Positions 35,679 to 47,074 of a stretch of 64,000 nt of DNA are shown piece by piece. Positions within the stretch are counted from its first letter, which is position 1. Each line of letters begins with the position of its first letter. The stretch lies in NCBI GenBank assembly GCA_022036555.1, contig CM039129.1, positions 34,378,051 to 34,442,050 on the forward strand, given 5' to 3'. This stretch comes from Microstegium vimineum (Eukaryota; Streptophyta; Magnoliopsida; Poales; Poaceae). The translations under genes and the position numbers were made by a program. A model generated the notes under the pieces. The model searched no databases and was not told the origin of the DNA. It saw only the letters and a program-made list of their open reading frames with translations.

Positions 35679-36657
35679 ATGTTTTCGGCGGATAATGCCC
35701 GCCTCTTGCATGAGCTTGCTCAACATCACAACCAAGGTGGTCATGGGAACCGAGGTTGTAATAATAATAATCAGAGACGACTTATGTCAATTTCACAGAC
35801 ACGCATCCCCTGGTCTTCACTAAGGCAGATGAGCCGTTTAGAAGCGGATGATTGGCTCTACACCATGGAGCAGAAGTTCGAGCTGATTAATTGCACAGAG
35901 GTGCAGAAGCCAGTCTTTGCAGCTCTGCAGCTTTGTGGAGCAGCTGGATCTTGGTGGTCGACCTTTACAGCTATGTAGCCTGTGGGTCATCGTGCCACTT
36001 GGTCAGAATTTTGTGAGGCTTTTCGTGCTCATTATATTCCTGCTGGTGTGATGGAGTCTAAGTTAACAAGAGTTCCTGACTCTCAAGCAAGGAGAGTCCA
36101 CACTTATGCAGTACGTGGGCAAGTTCAACCATCTTTCACAGTATGTTGTGGAACATGTCAGTACTGATGCCAAGAAGAAGAGGTGGTTTTCTCAGGGGCC
36201 TTTCAACTAAGCTGCACCCCATGCTCAATCACAATCCTAATGCTACCTATCATGAGGTGGTGAGCATGGCTATCTCTGCTGAGAGTTCTCTGCGCATCCA
36301 TAGGGAGGCAAAGAAGAAGAAAGCTGTTGTTGGGTCTTCTAGTGGTAATCAGAAGAGGCAAAGATTATTTACCACCCTTAGAACCGTAATCTCTTTCAGT
36401 ATCGTTCTCCTCAGCAGCAGTCTGGGCATCAGTTCTCTCGGGTTCTCAGTACCCTAGCAAATGCTTGCCCAAATAATCAAGTGGTTGCCAAGCAAATCAG
36501 TAATGTATGTTTCAACTGTGGAAATGTGGGGCATTATTCCAATGTGTGTCCTCTTCTGAAGTAGTATAATCAGAAGTTTGCTGGGAATCAACAGCAGCAG
36601 AAGCAGGGTGGTAATGCTGGGAATCAGAAGAACAAGACTGAGCAGAAGACTAGGCGA
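35679..36657 (+). pseudogene. Tekay-like gag (retrotransposon gag and zinc knuckle), broken
   Basis: The frame at 35679-35978 has the gag capsid-like signature EADDWLYTMEQKFELINC and ends in a TAG. The next frame continues with WSEFCEAFRAHYIPAGVMES (about 36000-36060), then frameshifts follow. A CCHC zinc knuckle CFNCGNVGHYSNVC is intact at 36508-36549 and precedes a Gln/Asn-rich linker. Gag packages element RNA. Multiple stops make it nonfunctional. Confidence 0.85.
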
Positions 36658-39600
36658 GTGTTTCATGCCGAGGTGAAGGAATGCCAGAGGGAGAACCTGT
36701 ATTGCAGGGTATGTTTTCCTATCAACAATCAACCTGTAGTTATTCTCTTTGATTCTGGTGCATCACATTCCTTCATTGATAAGTCATTTGTGCTCAAGCA
36801 TAGCATTCCTTTGTCTGAGTTAAAACTGGACTTTCATGTGCAAACACCGGGTGGTCGTATCTCGACTAAGAGTTGGTCTATAAAGTATCTTTGAGTCTGG
36901 TGTGGCATATCTTTCCCACGACCATGGTAGTACTTCCTAACCAAGGTTTAGATGTGATCCTGGGGATGAATTGGTTGTAGCAGCACAAAGCTGTGATCGA
37001 TCTGTTAAACAGAACTATCAAGGTAGATGTGTCAGACAGTAAATCTCAACTCTTGATTCAGCTTTCTGTGCCAAAAAGGGAAGTGGAAAAAGTCTGTTCT
37101 ATAACTGCAGTGGGGATTTAAGATATTCCAGTAGTGCATGAGTTCAGAGACGTCTTTCCTGATGACTTACCTGGCTTACCTCCCGATAGAGATGTTGAGT
37201 TTTCTATAGAGTTAAAGCCTGACACAACCCCTATCTCTAGAAGGGCCTATCGAATGCCTCCAAAAGACTAGCAAAGTTGAAACTCAAATTAATGAGTTGC
37301 TCGATAAAGGTTTCATTCGACCTAGTTTCATCGCCATGGGGTTGTCTTGCTATTTTCGTGAAGAAGAAGGATCATACTCTCCGTATGTGCGTTGACTATC
37401 GTCCCTTGAATGAGGTGACCATCAAGAACAAGTATCCTTTGCCGCGGATTGATCTTCTTTTTGATCAACTCGCTGGTGCTACAATGTTCTCCAAGATTGA
37501 CTTAAGGTCGGGGTACCATCAGATCAAGATTCGACCCCAAGATATCCCCAAGACGGCGTTTACCACTAGATATGGGCTTTATGAATATCTGGTAATGTCG
37601 TTTGGTTTGACCAATGCATCGGCATACTTCATGTATCTTATGAACTCAGTGTTCATGCCGGAGCTGGACAAGTTCGTTGTGGTCTTTATTGATGATATTC
37701 TCATTTATTCCAAGAATGAAGAAGAGCATGCTCGTCATCTCATGGTTGTCTTAACTCGCTTGCAAGAGCATCAACTTTATGCTAAGTTCAGCAAATGCGA
37801 GTTTTGGTTGAAGGAAGTGCAATTCTTAGAACATGTTTTGTCCAATGGAGGAGTGGCAGTTGATCCTAGTAAGGTGAAGGACATTTTGGATTGGAAGCCA
37901 CCAACGACAGTCCATCAAGTCCGAAGTTTCCTCGATATGGCTGGTTATTACCGTCGGTTTATTCCAGACTTTTCTCGAGTCTCGAAGCCCATTACCAGTC
38001 TACTGAAGAACCAGACCAAGTTCATATGGTCTGATGAATGTGAAGAATCCTTTCATACTTCTAAGAAGTTAATGACCACAGCTCCAGTGTTAGCTCAGCC
38101 TAATATTGAGAAGCCCTTCGATATATATTGCGATGCGTCCGGTATCGGTATCGGGTGTGTCTTGATGCAAGAAGGAATAGTCATTGCTTATGCTTCTAGG
38201 CAGTTGAAGAAGCACGAAGAGAACTATCCAACTCATGATCTTGAATTAGCGGCAGTTGTCCACTCTTTGAAGATTTGGCGACATTATCTTCTAGGCAACC
38301 TTTGTCATATCTATACAGATCATAAGAGTTTGAAGTATATATTCACCTAGTCAGAGTTGAATATGAGACAAAGGCGATGGTTGGAGTTTTATTAAAGATT
38401 ATGATCTTGAAGTGCATTACCATCCAGGTAAGGCAAATGTTGTAGCTGATGCCTTAAGTCGTAAGGGTAGTTGCAACTGTCTAAGTCTAAAGACGGTAAA
38501 TTCCACGCTCTGTTATGAGTTAGAAAAGCTAGGCATATCTATGGTGCAGCATGGCGTCTAGCTAATATCGCAGTGGAACTCAGCATTTGGGATAAAATTA
38601 TCGAAGCTCAGAAAACAATGTCGGCATCGCTCATCTTAAAGCAAAGGTTAAATCTGGAATACCTACTTGTTTCAAGTTAGATGAAGCCGATGTGCTCTGG
38701 TTTAAGGATCGTCTTGTGGTCCCCAAAGTTCTAGAGTTGCGGCAACTTATTCTTGATGAAGCTCATACGTCTCGTTTGTCCATTCATCCTGAAAGCAATA
38801 AGATGTACCAGGATTTGAAGAAGAAGTTCTGGTGGACAAAGATGAAGATTGAGATAGCAGGCTATGTGGCCAAGTGCGACACTTGTCAGAAAGTGAAAGC
38901 AGTGCGTTTGAAACCTGGAGGTCAACTTCAACCTTTACCAGTTCCAGTTTGGAAATGGGAAGACATCAGTATGGATTTCATAGTAGGTTTTGCCAAAAAC
39001 CTCGAGTGGTTATGATTCTATCTGGGTTATTGTGGATAGACTTACCAAATCTGCGCATTTTCTTCTAGTTAAAACCACTCAACCAACCGCAGCCTATGCT
39101 AAGTTGTTCTTATCAAGGATAATAAGTCTTCATGGTATTCCCAAGACCATCGTATCTGATCGTGGAACTCAGTTTGTCTCAGCTTTCTGGAGGCATCTCC
39201 ATGAGTCCCTGGGTACTAAGCTCTTGTATAGCATAGCTTACGATCCACAAACTGATGGTCAAAACGGAACGGGTGAACCAAGTTCTTGAAGATCTTTTGC
39301 GGTGTTGTGTTCTTAACTTCGCGAGAAGTGGGATGAATGCTTACCTTTGACAGAGTTCTCTTATAACAATAGTTACCAGCAGAGCATAAAGATGTCACCA
39401 TTTGAAGCTTTGTATGGTCGCAGTTGTAGAACTCCTCTTAATTAGTCAGAACCCAGGGAACATGAGTTCTTTGGTGTTGACTTAGTTAAGGAGGACGAAG
39501 ATAAAGTCAAGCAGATTCGCATCAACCTCGAAATAGCTCAGTCAAGGCAAAAGAGCTATGCTGACAAGAGAAGAAGGCCACGTTAATACTTAAAGGTCAC

Positions 39601-39989
39601 ACCTATGAAGGGAGTCTCATGGTTTCGAGTTAAGGGCAAGTTAGCCCCTCGCTATGTCGGTCCATTTCCAGTTTTGGAACGCATTGGCAATGTGGCTTAT
39701 CGTCTGAAGTTGCCTAAAAATTTTTCGGCAGTACATAATGTGTTTCATGTATCCCAATTGAAGAAGTGTCTTCAAGTTAAGGATACAATCGTTGAAGTTG
39801 AAGGAGTGCAACTTGAACCTGATGTGACGTACTCTGAGTATCCTGTAAAGGTTCTTGATCGAAAGGATCGATTACTCATCGCAAGACCATAAGGTTCAGT
39901 GGAACCAGCACTCCGAAGAAGAAGCTACTTGGGAATCTGAAGATTATCTTTTAGAAAATTTCCCAGAGTTTTATGCTTCTATAGTTTGA
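36658..39989 (+). pseudogene. Tekay-like pol: protease, RT, RNase H, integrase, chromodomain, broken
   Basis: Domains in order: aspartic protease with DSGASHSFID (36751-36780); reverse transcriptase in a 357-aa open frame (37277-38350) with LRSGYHQI and the catalytic FIDD (37685-37696); RNase H with YCDASGIGIG (about 38130), then a TAG near 38348 and further breaks; integrase H2C2 zinc finger (HTSRLSIHPES...CDTCQ, 38764-38890); integrase core with VDRLTKSAHF and VSDRGTQF (39030-39180) and a one-base insertion near the third catalytic residue; a 95-aa frame ending in HVSQLKKCL; and a chromodomain with WESEDYLLENFPEF ending near 39989. Pol makes and inserts the cDNA, and the chromodomain is thought to guide insertion into heterochromatin. 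At least six breaks rule out activity. Confidence 0.9.
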
Positions 39990-40106
39990 GCTTTTGTAAG
40001 ACCTGGTCATAGTTGTAACAAGGATGATGTCAAAAAGAAAAGTTCTTGATACGTTTCCTTTTCCATTACTTTGTTTCACTCCTTAATCTCAGGACGAGAT
40101 TTCTTT

Positions 40107-40118
40107 AAGGGGAAGGGT
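40107..40118 (+). other. Tekay-like polypurine tract
   Basis: AAGGGGAAGGGT directly precedes the TGTAACACC start of the 3' LTR. Confidence 0.88.
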
Positions 40119-43100
40119 TGTAACACCCCTTGTGTTTAATCACTTAATTAAAAACTGATCATGCCATCATATGCATTAAGCATCATTCACTTGATTGAGA
40201 ACCTTGTTATGCATTGAACTAAAATGAGTTTACTTGGTTGTGTTTGAATCATATGTGTGAATGCTGGTCATCTTTTCAAATTCAAACTTTCAAATTCAAC
40301 TCCAAACCCTAATTACCAAAGGGGGTGGATTAAACCTTAAACATGATTTTCAAAATCCAGAAGGAATTTGCATATGGTTGTTTAAGCAATATGGTAGAGC
40401 TCTGTTTGAATTACATTTGTTGTGTTTACAGTTTTTCAAGTGTTATTCAAGTTTTTAGAGTTTTTAAAAAGGGGGCAAATCTTTTTAAAAAGGATTTCAA
40501 ATTTCCATAAATGCATTTTCATTTCTAGGCTGAATTTGAAAAAGTGCATATTGTCAAAAGTGTAGATCATGAAATTTGGAGAAACTTTCGTATTCAAACT
40601 TTTTCATGAAAACCCTTGGAAGAGGCAAATTGCAAATCTATCTCAGGGGCAGTTCATGCATTTCACCAAACACCTGCATGTTTGACACAGTGAACTCGGC
40701 GCCGACACCTCGGCTCCGGCGGAAGCGCCGCCTCTCTGGTCCGCCGTCGTCCGGGCTAACCAGGAGCCGCATTGATTTTCTCTTTCTCGTTTCATCTTCT
40801 CCGTTCATCGCTGATCCTCGTCGGCTTCTCTATTTCTTCTTTGGTGGCCTACAGCTCCTGGAACGCCATCGTTGTCGTCCTGTTCGCCATTTCCGCCGGC
40901 ACGGTCTTCGTCGTCATCTGTCTCTGCATCATCTTCGACCGCGCTAGCAAGCGTTCCATGACCAGGGTAAGCACCTCGAACTATCCGCACACTCGGATGT
41001 CCTTGAATCGAGTCGTAGTGCTTGTCCGCGAGCTTCGCCGCACTTCTTGGTTGTCGCGGCGGTGCGCTCGTCGTCGGGACGTGTTAGTCCATCTTTTTCA
41101 AGTCTGAGTTCTACGCTAGCTTCGTCTAGTCGTCTTGAGTCCGTTCGCGTTATTGGTTGTTCAAGCGCATGCTTGTTTTCGCCGGCGTGCGACGTGCAGA
41201 TCTCTGTCGTCCGCCATGGCCGTCAGCGAGGTCGTTTCACTAGGGTTTTGCTTCGTTCTTGTTGCGGTCCGCGTTGTATGGGGGCCGCTAAGCATGTTGG
41301 GGTTGTTGGTTGAGCCGTTTACGGCTTGTGCTCGCCGGCGTTCGAGCAACCGAGCTCGGGCCGCTGCGGATGTCGCCGGTGAGGGTGTTCTAAGGGATAG
41401 AAGGGGCTCTATCGTACCTCGATGGGTTTGGGATGACGAGTAGAGTCCAGCGCATGAGTTGTTTGAGCCGCTAAGTAGTCGCCGACGACGCGCCACCGTG
41501 TTTTATGGTCACCGGCGCCGCTGCTCTGTTTTTGGGTCACTGATGCGCGGGACCCAGGTTGTCAGTGAGAGCAGTGAAGGGTTTTCCTAATTTCCAGTTT
41601 TGCACAATAATGTTTTTTTGTTATTTTTGTATATTTATTTCTGTGCATAAATAAATTCTGTAAAAATTTGGGTATGCTCTCTGTGATGTGAAGTATTTAA
41701 TAAAAATATAACATTTCCATGTTTAGTACATTTTTAACCATGTAAAAATGCTCAAAGTAATTAAGAAATGACTTTTCCCTGATTTTTTTCTATGCTCTGT
41801 GTAATGCTCCAAAATTCTGGGAATTTTTGTGTAACCTTTATATACTTGTATCTTGCTATATAAAAAGTTTGGAAATTTTTGGATGAACTGTTATACATGA
41901 CTATTTGTATAATTAATTATAAAATGATTAGAAACCCTAATGACTTTAGGTTTTGGGTGGTTTTGTATTGATTGATGCAAATGGTCATTTGTTCAGTGAC
42001 AACCACAGTTTGGACATGTATTTTCATGTGTTTTTGCTCAGTGCTTTTGGACATAATTATTAACTTAGGTAATCAAGTAATAAGAAATGGATTAATTTGT
42101 TTCATGCTTTAGTTTAACTTTTCTTTCATGAAGGAAAGTTGTACTCAAGATGCTTAATCTGTTTTCTTCTTCTCTTAAGTCCATGTTTGTGTGTTGCAAA
42201 GCATCATGTCTATCATTTCAAGCATCATCTAAGCATATCATTATATCGTGTAGATTGTTCGTTGGTTGGGTTGGATAATCCCTCTCTTGAAGGGGATTTC
42301 TCTCTTGTTGAATCTGAGCCCGAGTTTGTTTATCCCTCCAACCAAGGCAAGCTCCGGTGCATTCAAACCTTACCTTGTATTTAAAAAGCTTTTCTTTAAA
42401 TACACTTATGGTTATAATCATTGCATTATGGTACTTTATTAAATTCCTATTTGATGCATGGCCTTATCCTTGTACTATTGTACCTTTACCTTGTCAATTG
42501 TTCAAAGATGAAAACTTTTGCTAAAATGCTTAGTATGCTTAGAGTTTTCTAGTATGTGATTTCCGGTCACTTACGCATAGCGTATTGCTTCGGCAAATAG
42601 TTATGGCCTTTTGAGAAAGGATGTGTTAGAAGTAATAAATCGGGACCGGACGGACACGGTGTTTGGGAGCCATCAGCGGTGTCTGGTGAGCGGGTTTCTT
42701 TCCGCCTGTGTCATTAGGGACCGTCCGTTGTAACAAGTCCAAGGGTTGTGACTTTGGAGTACTGATCACATACCTTGGGGAAGCTGGACTCTGGCTATTC
42801 TCGTCTTAAGAACGGTCAAACCGCACTGGGAGTGGAGAGATGGCGAGAGTAGTGTGTACCCTCCAAGTTTGCGGAACTGGATGGAGGTGTACTGTGCTCT
42901 CGGGTGGTGGAACCCCGGTTTTGGCGAGAGGATCCAGGGAAAGGTAGTCATATGCGTGCTTTAGTGCTGTATATGTCGTGTGATTGGGAATCCTCAGCTG
43001 GGATAAACCGGTTCGAATCGTCGTGTTCCTCGAAAATGGAAACATAACCCTCTCTTTTACATCGTAGTTAATGAAAGTTAAATTGGATACTTGATGGTTT

Positions 43101-43757
43101 CCTTTCATGGATGGTCATTACCTTGTTATCAATCATAAATTTAGATTGGTACTTGAGTAATATTTTGAACGAATTAAATGAATTTTAATTCTTTTTATAA
43201 ATGCTCTTTTATGTAAAATGCTTGATTCTTGCAAACCACACCTTGAATCCTATGACTTGCATATATTTTGTCCACCAAATATTTTTCTTTGTCGGATAAG
43301 TCTTGTTGAGTACCCCGTATTCAGGGTTTGTTAACCCCTGTTGCAGATGAGGGTCCCAATCCGGTCTGTGTAGCTTCGTGCTGCATGACCGTTGTTTCAG
43401 TGGATGATGATGAGGAGTAGTCTGTCTTTTCTTGACTCTTAGGCAAGAGTACCTCGGTTGTTTGTTTATACTCTATCAACAGTTTGATGTATTATTATCG
43501 TATGACACTTAAGTTATATTTCAAAACTTATAGTTTGTAATATGACTCCAAATTTCCGCTCATTTGATGTAATATAAATTATCGTATTACTTCTGCAATG
43601 TTTGTAATGAGGAGATCCTGTTCGGAAAGAGGTGAATGACCCGTTGTAAAGTAGTGACACCTGACGGACTAATTAAGTATTGGATTATTTGTTTGGGATT
43701 AAGTCGGATGGACTATTAATCCTGACAAATGAGCCTTTCTTAAAAGGTTCTGTCACA
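40119..43757 (+). repeat. Tekay-like 3' LTR (3,639 bp)
   Basis: The LTR is complete, from TGTAACACCCC to TTCTGTCACA. Its second half matches the two pieces of the 5' LTR. The first half holds a GC-rich insert (about 40690-41580) that includes a possible captured exon. The 5' counterpart of this half is in the assembly gap. Confidence 0.92.
40815..40966 (+). other. Possible captured exon encoding a membrane helix, within the LTR
   Basis: The frame reads AYSSWNAIVVVLFAISAGTV and continues FVVICLCIIFDRASKR, a hydrophobic helix with a basic end. Nearly every codon ends in G or C, as in grass coding exons. It runs into a good donor (AGG/GTAAGC, GT at 40967). I do not recognise the parent gene. 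It may be a fragment acquired by the LTR, or chance in GC-rich DNA. Confidence 0.35.
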
Positions 43758-43930
43758 CTAATGTGCTAAACAAAAAGTCCATTATCTACTTAGTGATAAT
43801 CACAAGTCAATGGTATAGAACTATCATTAAAACTATTCAACAATACCGGAACAATCATTTTAGATAACATGAGTGTCTCATAACAAGCAGCGCCATATCA
43901 TTAAATCATATTTGAATGGTAGGAAATAGA
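43758..43930 (-). repeat. Short duplicate of TMEM205-like intron 2
   Basis: The AATGGTATAGAA...AACAATACC...ATTTTAGATAAC...GTGTCTCATAAC string matches 52740-52870, 9120-9215 and 14500-14620. The Tekay-like element inserted at its left edge, so this is the flank of the pre-insertion host block. Confidence 0.7.
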
Positions 43931-44889
43931 CTAATACGGTGGTGGGACGCGGCGATCACCAAAGGGAAAGGGTCCTCGGACTGGGGCGAAACACGAAGAT
44001 TTTTGGGAGTTTTCGAAAGGAAATCTCGATCGAATCGAAGGAGCACCGCCACTAAAAGGAAACCCTCGCAAGTTGTAGTAAGAGAAAAAGACGCACGCCT
44101 AGCAAAAGAAGTTGTTGGTGCATGCATTATTTTGTCCGGCTTGCCGTGGATAAGGGCACGTCCAACACGGGGCTAACACCAACGTATGCCCCAGCTAAAT
44201 TCATTAGTACACGCATGCAAGGAAACCACATGGCTTTGTATTCCAAGATGTGGGTTATGTGGTACCATGTTTTTTGTCGGAAGCTTTTGGCGGTGGATGG
44301 AGTAGCCTTTCTCGCTTTCTCTACTCCCTATAGGAATCTATTTTCACTCCACAACGCTTTCTTCGTTGTTGGCTTGCGCTTTATATCAACTGAGACTACT
44401 AGTTCTTTTGCAAGAGGCTATAAACATGTACGACTGTACGAGACCACTACTCTAGCTGACATGGAGTCTAGATGCCTACATGGATGTCGGTATATATAGT
44501 ACGTCACCATGTTGCATTGGGAAGCCCTAAGTTGCCTGCGGCCGTGCTGCAAGGGACGGCTCAGACCAAATCCTCCTTTTTCCACCTCTGTTCAGCTAAC
44601 GTCATCCGCGAGCTCTCAAACACCTCTGTCCGCCCCCAACGCGTGGGTGGCGAACTAGTTCCAGCGCCATGGACATCGTCTAAGAGCAAGCGGCCGCCTG
44701 TCAACTCAAAGTGGTGCTCTTGGGATACTAACATGAAAGATAATGAGGATGAAACCTTCTTTCAAAGTTCTGTGGCTGGCTGCTTGCTTGTGATGTGATT
44801 ATTTTCTTAGTGGAAGATAATAGCTCGTCATGACTGTCGAAGATAATGAGCATCAGTTGAGAGCCAGGCAGATTGAGAAATGGGATTTA
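43931..44889. other. No gene recognised
   Basis: Moderately GC-rich sequence with a plus-strand open frame at 44122-44499 that resembles no family I know. No terminal repeats were found for the GGGCACGTCCAACACGG sequence at about 44154. Confidence 0.45.
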
Positions 44890-45370
44890 CGTACTAGTAC
44901 TCGACTACACAAATAACCATAAATAAGCAAAGAACGGGACCCCACCACACACAATACCTCTGTAACAGGATAACCAAAGTCACAAAGTGATGTCTGACGA
45001 AAACAGGATAAGGAAAGTCACACAGGTATATACGACCAAAACAGCATAAAGAAAAGTCACAGGGAGCACTAAACATCAGTACGGTCTTAAGCTCACAACA
45101 CAATCTAAGAGCAACATATTAAGTTCACAACATAGACTTCACTGAGATGTTCGCCAACACAAGCTAGCCTTCGGCGGGTACATCGTGCCACAACAAGCTC
45201 CCTAGTCAGCAGGAAGACATCACTGCTCCCCTCGAGACAACAAGCTACCCTGATACACATCAGCAGGAAGAGCAGGAAGACATCACTGCTCCCCTGGAGG
45301 TGTGTTCGCCAACTTGCATGAAGGTGTCTGAAACAATCCGTTTGCCTACAAAGATGAGAAAATGTTCATA
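44890..45370 (-). other. Probable 3' UTR of the Myb/SANT-like gene
   Basis: The region follows the stop codon of the minus-strand gene and has no coding potential. AGGAAGACATCACTGCTCCC occurs twice (about 45210 and 45273), a small direct duplication. The polyadenylation site is not identifiable with confidence. Confidence 0.4.
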
Positions 45371-46734
45371 TCAAGGGAAATTATAGGCTTCATACATACT
45401 GTATTTTCCAAACAGCCCTTTACTGCTTACCAACAAGTCATCGAAGTGTTCCTTCCTATCTTCATAGGTCTTCAGAGCTAAAAACCCACCCAGACAAAAT
45501 TCGTCCTCCAGACCCTCCAGTGCAGTTTTATATTTCAAAAACTCAACGCCATTGCAACCATGTTCCTTCATATACTGCAGTGCAGTATTTAAGTCTGTGG
45601 GTTCCTTGACTTTCTTTCTCCTTTTCTGCTTCAACACACCCACTGAACCTGAACTTGTGGCTTCACTATCACTGAATAATGAACTTTTGGCTTCACTACC
45701 AAGGAGACCCTGGGATGCAAAGTTTCAGTTCAAGTAACAAACAAAACAAACAGTGAACGAGCAGGAGTGGGGCAAAGAACGAGCAGGAGTGGGGCAAATA
45801 TCATCTCTGTAGCTGAAGAGCCCTGTGCTTTCCATGATTTATTATCACATTGTTTAAATTTTGTCTTAACCTTATCAGGAGTCAAAGGAACATATTGGGA
45901 ATTTTCCAATTGCCAATGTAAATTCATTTTCTCTGCAAGACGACGATAAAAGTGGGTTTTGTTGGTCTTATACTGTTGAATCTTACAAAGGTCGTCAGCT
46001 GTTTTCAACAGAAACTCTTTTTCCTCTAGGGACCATATATGTTTGCTTCCTGCCATATTTGCTAGACAACTCTATATATCCAAACCAGAGTTAATATTAG
46101 AGGCAATGCATACAGTTTGTTTTCTTTTAGCAGAAAAAAACAGTAAAGAAGTTGGCAATTTGGCATATTTGCTAGAGGACCCTATATATTATATCAAAAC
46201 CAGAGTCAATATTAGAGGCAATACATACAGTTTGTTTTCTTTTAGCAGAAAAAATAGTAAAGAAGTTGGCGAGTCAATATGAATGATTCTATACCAGAGT
46301 TGGAAGATGAAACATAACTAAGTGTTGAGAAGTGTAATGGTCTGGCTATTATTGTCTGGTTATTATTAGAGGCAATGCATATAATTTGTTTTCTTTTAGC
46401 AGAAAAAAAACAGTAACTTCTTGGAAAACTATTTTTTCCAACATTGAAAAGGTCTGATCTGCCTGAAGATGTAGGCATTTCTCTGCTTCCAGATGATCCA
46501 AACGTGATAAGCTTGTGATAAGGCAGTGATGAAAACTTCCATGAAGAAAGGGGCATAAAATTTTGTGCGTCTAGGGATCCAAACATGCGTTCCTCCTACG
46601 GTCAACGGCCAAAATGTTACATAAGTTGAAAAAAGGAACAAACCTTGCGGTTCTTCCTCAGCTGAGTGGGGCGATTGGAAGAACAAGCTGTGCTCAGGCT
46701 CCTTGGCTGAATCTGTTGCTTCAGCTGCAGCCAT
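45371..46734 (-). CDS. Myb/SANT-like (trihelix-type) DNA-binding protein, three-exon model
   Basis: Exon 1 is 46734-46644 (ATG to CAAG/GTTTGT), exon 2 is 46049-45781 (after GGCAG, ending at CTC/GTTC) and exon 3 is 45709-45371 (after ATCCCAG). The frames join without a stop to give about 232 aa. Exon 2 encodes GSKHIWSLEEKEFLLKTADD...FYRRLAEKMNL...LTPDKVKTKFKQ, the Trp-led three-helix layout of Myb/SANT-like domains such as L10-interacting MYB proteins. Exon 3 has a Ser-rich acidic linker, a basic KQKRRKKVK likely nuclear signal, and a C-terminal helical region (GFLALKTYEDRKEHFDDLL) like that following the domain in such proteins. The likely role is nuclear DNA binding. The exon 2 donor is uncertain because a 22-bp duplication (GAACGAGCAGGAGTGGGGCA) sits there. 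Intron 1 contains tandem repeats and a LINE fragment. Domestication from a PIF/Harbinger-type Myb-like protein is an alternative origin. Confidence 0.5.
46052..46421. repeat. Tandem repeat of about 110 bp in intron 1
   Basis: Copy 1 (about 46052-46161) and copy 2 (46162-46272) share GCATATTTGCTAGA...ATTAGAGGCAAT.CATACAGTTTGTTTTC...AAAGAAGTTGGC. A partial third copy lies at 46363-46421. Copy 1 overlaps the exon 2 acceptor, so the duplication involved the splice site region; copy 2 has lost the acceptor CAG. Confidence 0.85.
46430..46620 (-). mobile_element. LINE C-terminal fragment in intron 1
   Basis: The minus-strand frame reads PFFMEVFITALSQAYHVWII followed by WKQRNAYIFRQI, matching the WxxWKxRNxxIF pattern at the C-terminus of plant LINE pol proteins. 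It is short, with no visible 3' tail, and probably an old remnant. Confidence 0.5.
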
Positions 46735-47074
46735 GAAGAAAGGGGCTTAATGGCATACAATTTGTCATAAGTTTTGTGCATCTACGTAGATACAGCAGAA
46801 TCTGAATCTAGGGATTCCGTTCAAACACGCCCCATGGTTCAAATACAGTCACTAATCTCACACCTCCGGAGACACTAGAGATGCTACCATTTGTGTAACC
46901 TAGGCTGCAGTTTGGTACTCTGTAACCCAAGATAGGCATGGTGCATGCTGCACACATAATTTGATGACTAGCATGGATTATTTTAAAGTACAGAATAAGG
47001 AAACTAAACCACAAAGGATGACAACAGAGAGAAAAGGTCACTAGCCCTACACTGATCAAATCGATGTGTGTAAA

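Larger units (their letters stand above)
17634..43757 (+). mobile_element. Tekay-like Ty3/gypsy chromovirus retrotransposon with nested insertions
   Basis: The element comprises a 5' LTR (truncated by the gap, and split by a copia insertion at 18420-33383), a PBS at 34400, gag, a pol with a C-terminal chromodomain, a PPT at 40107-40118, and a 3,639-bp 3' LTR (40119-43757). LTRs begin TGTAACACC and end GTCACA. Chromodomain, LTR length and initiator-Met PBS fit the Tekay/Del lineage, recognised from memory. All ORFs carry stops or frameshifts, so the copy is inactive. The 3' flanking 5-mer is CTAAT (43758-43762); its partner is lost in the gap. Confidence 0.85.

Noticed and set aside
44122..44499. 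A 125-aa plus-strand frame
   Set aside because: No family resemblance, no splice or codon-bias support, and non-ATG-initiated neighbours in other frames of similar length.
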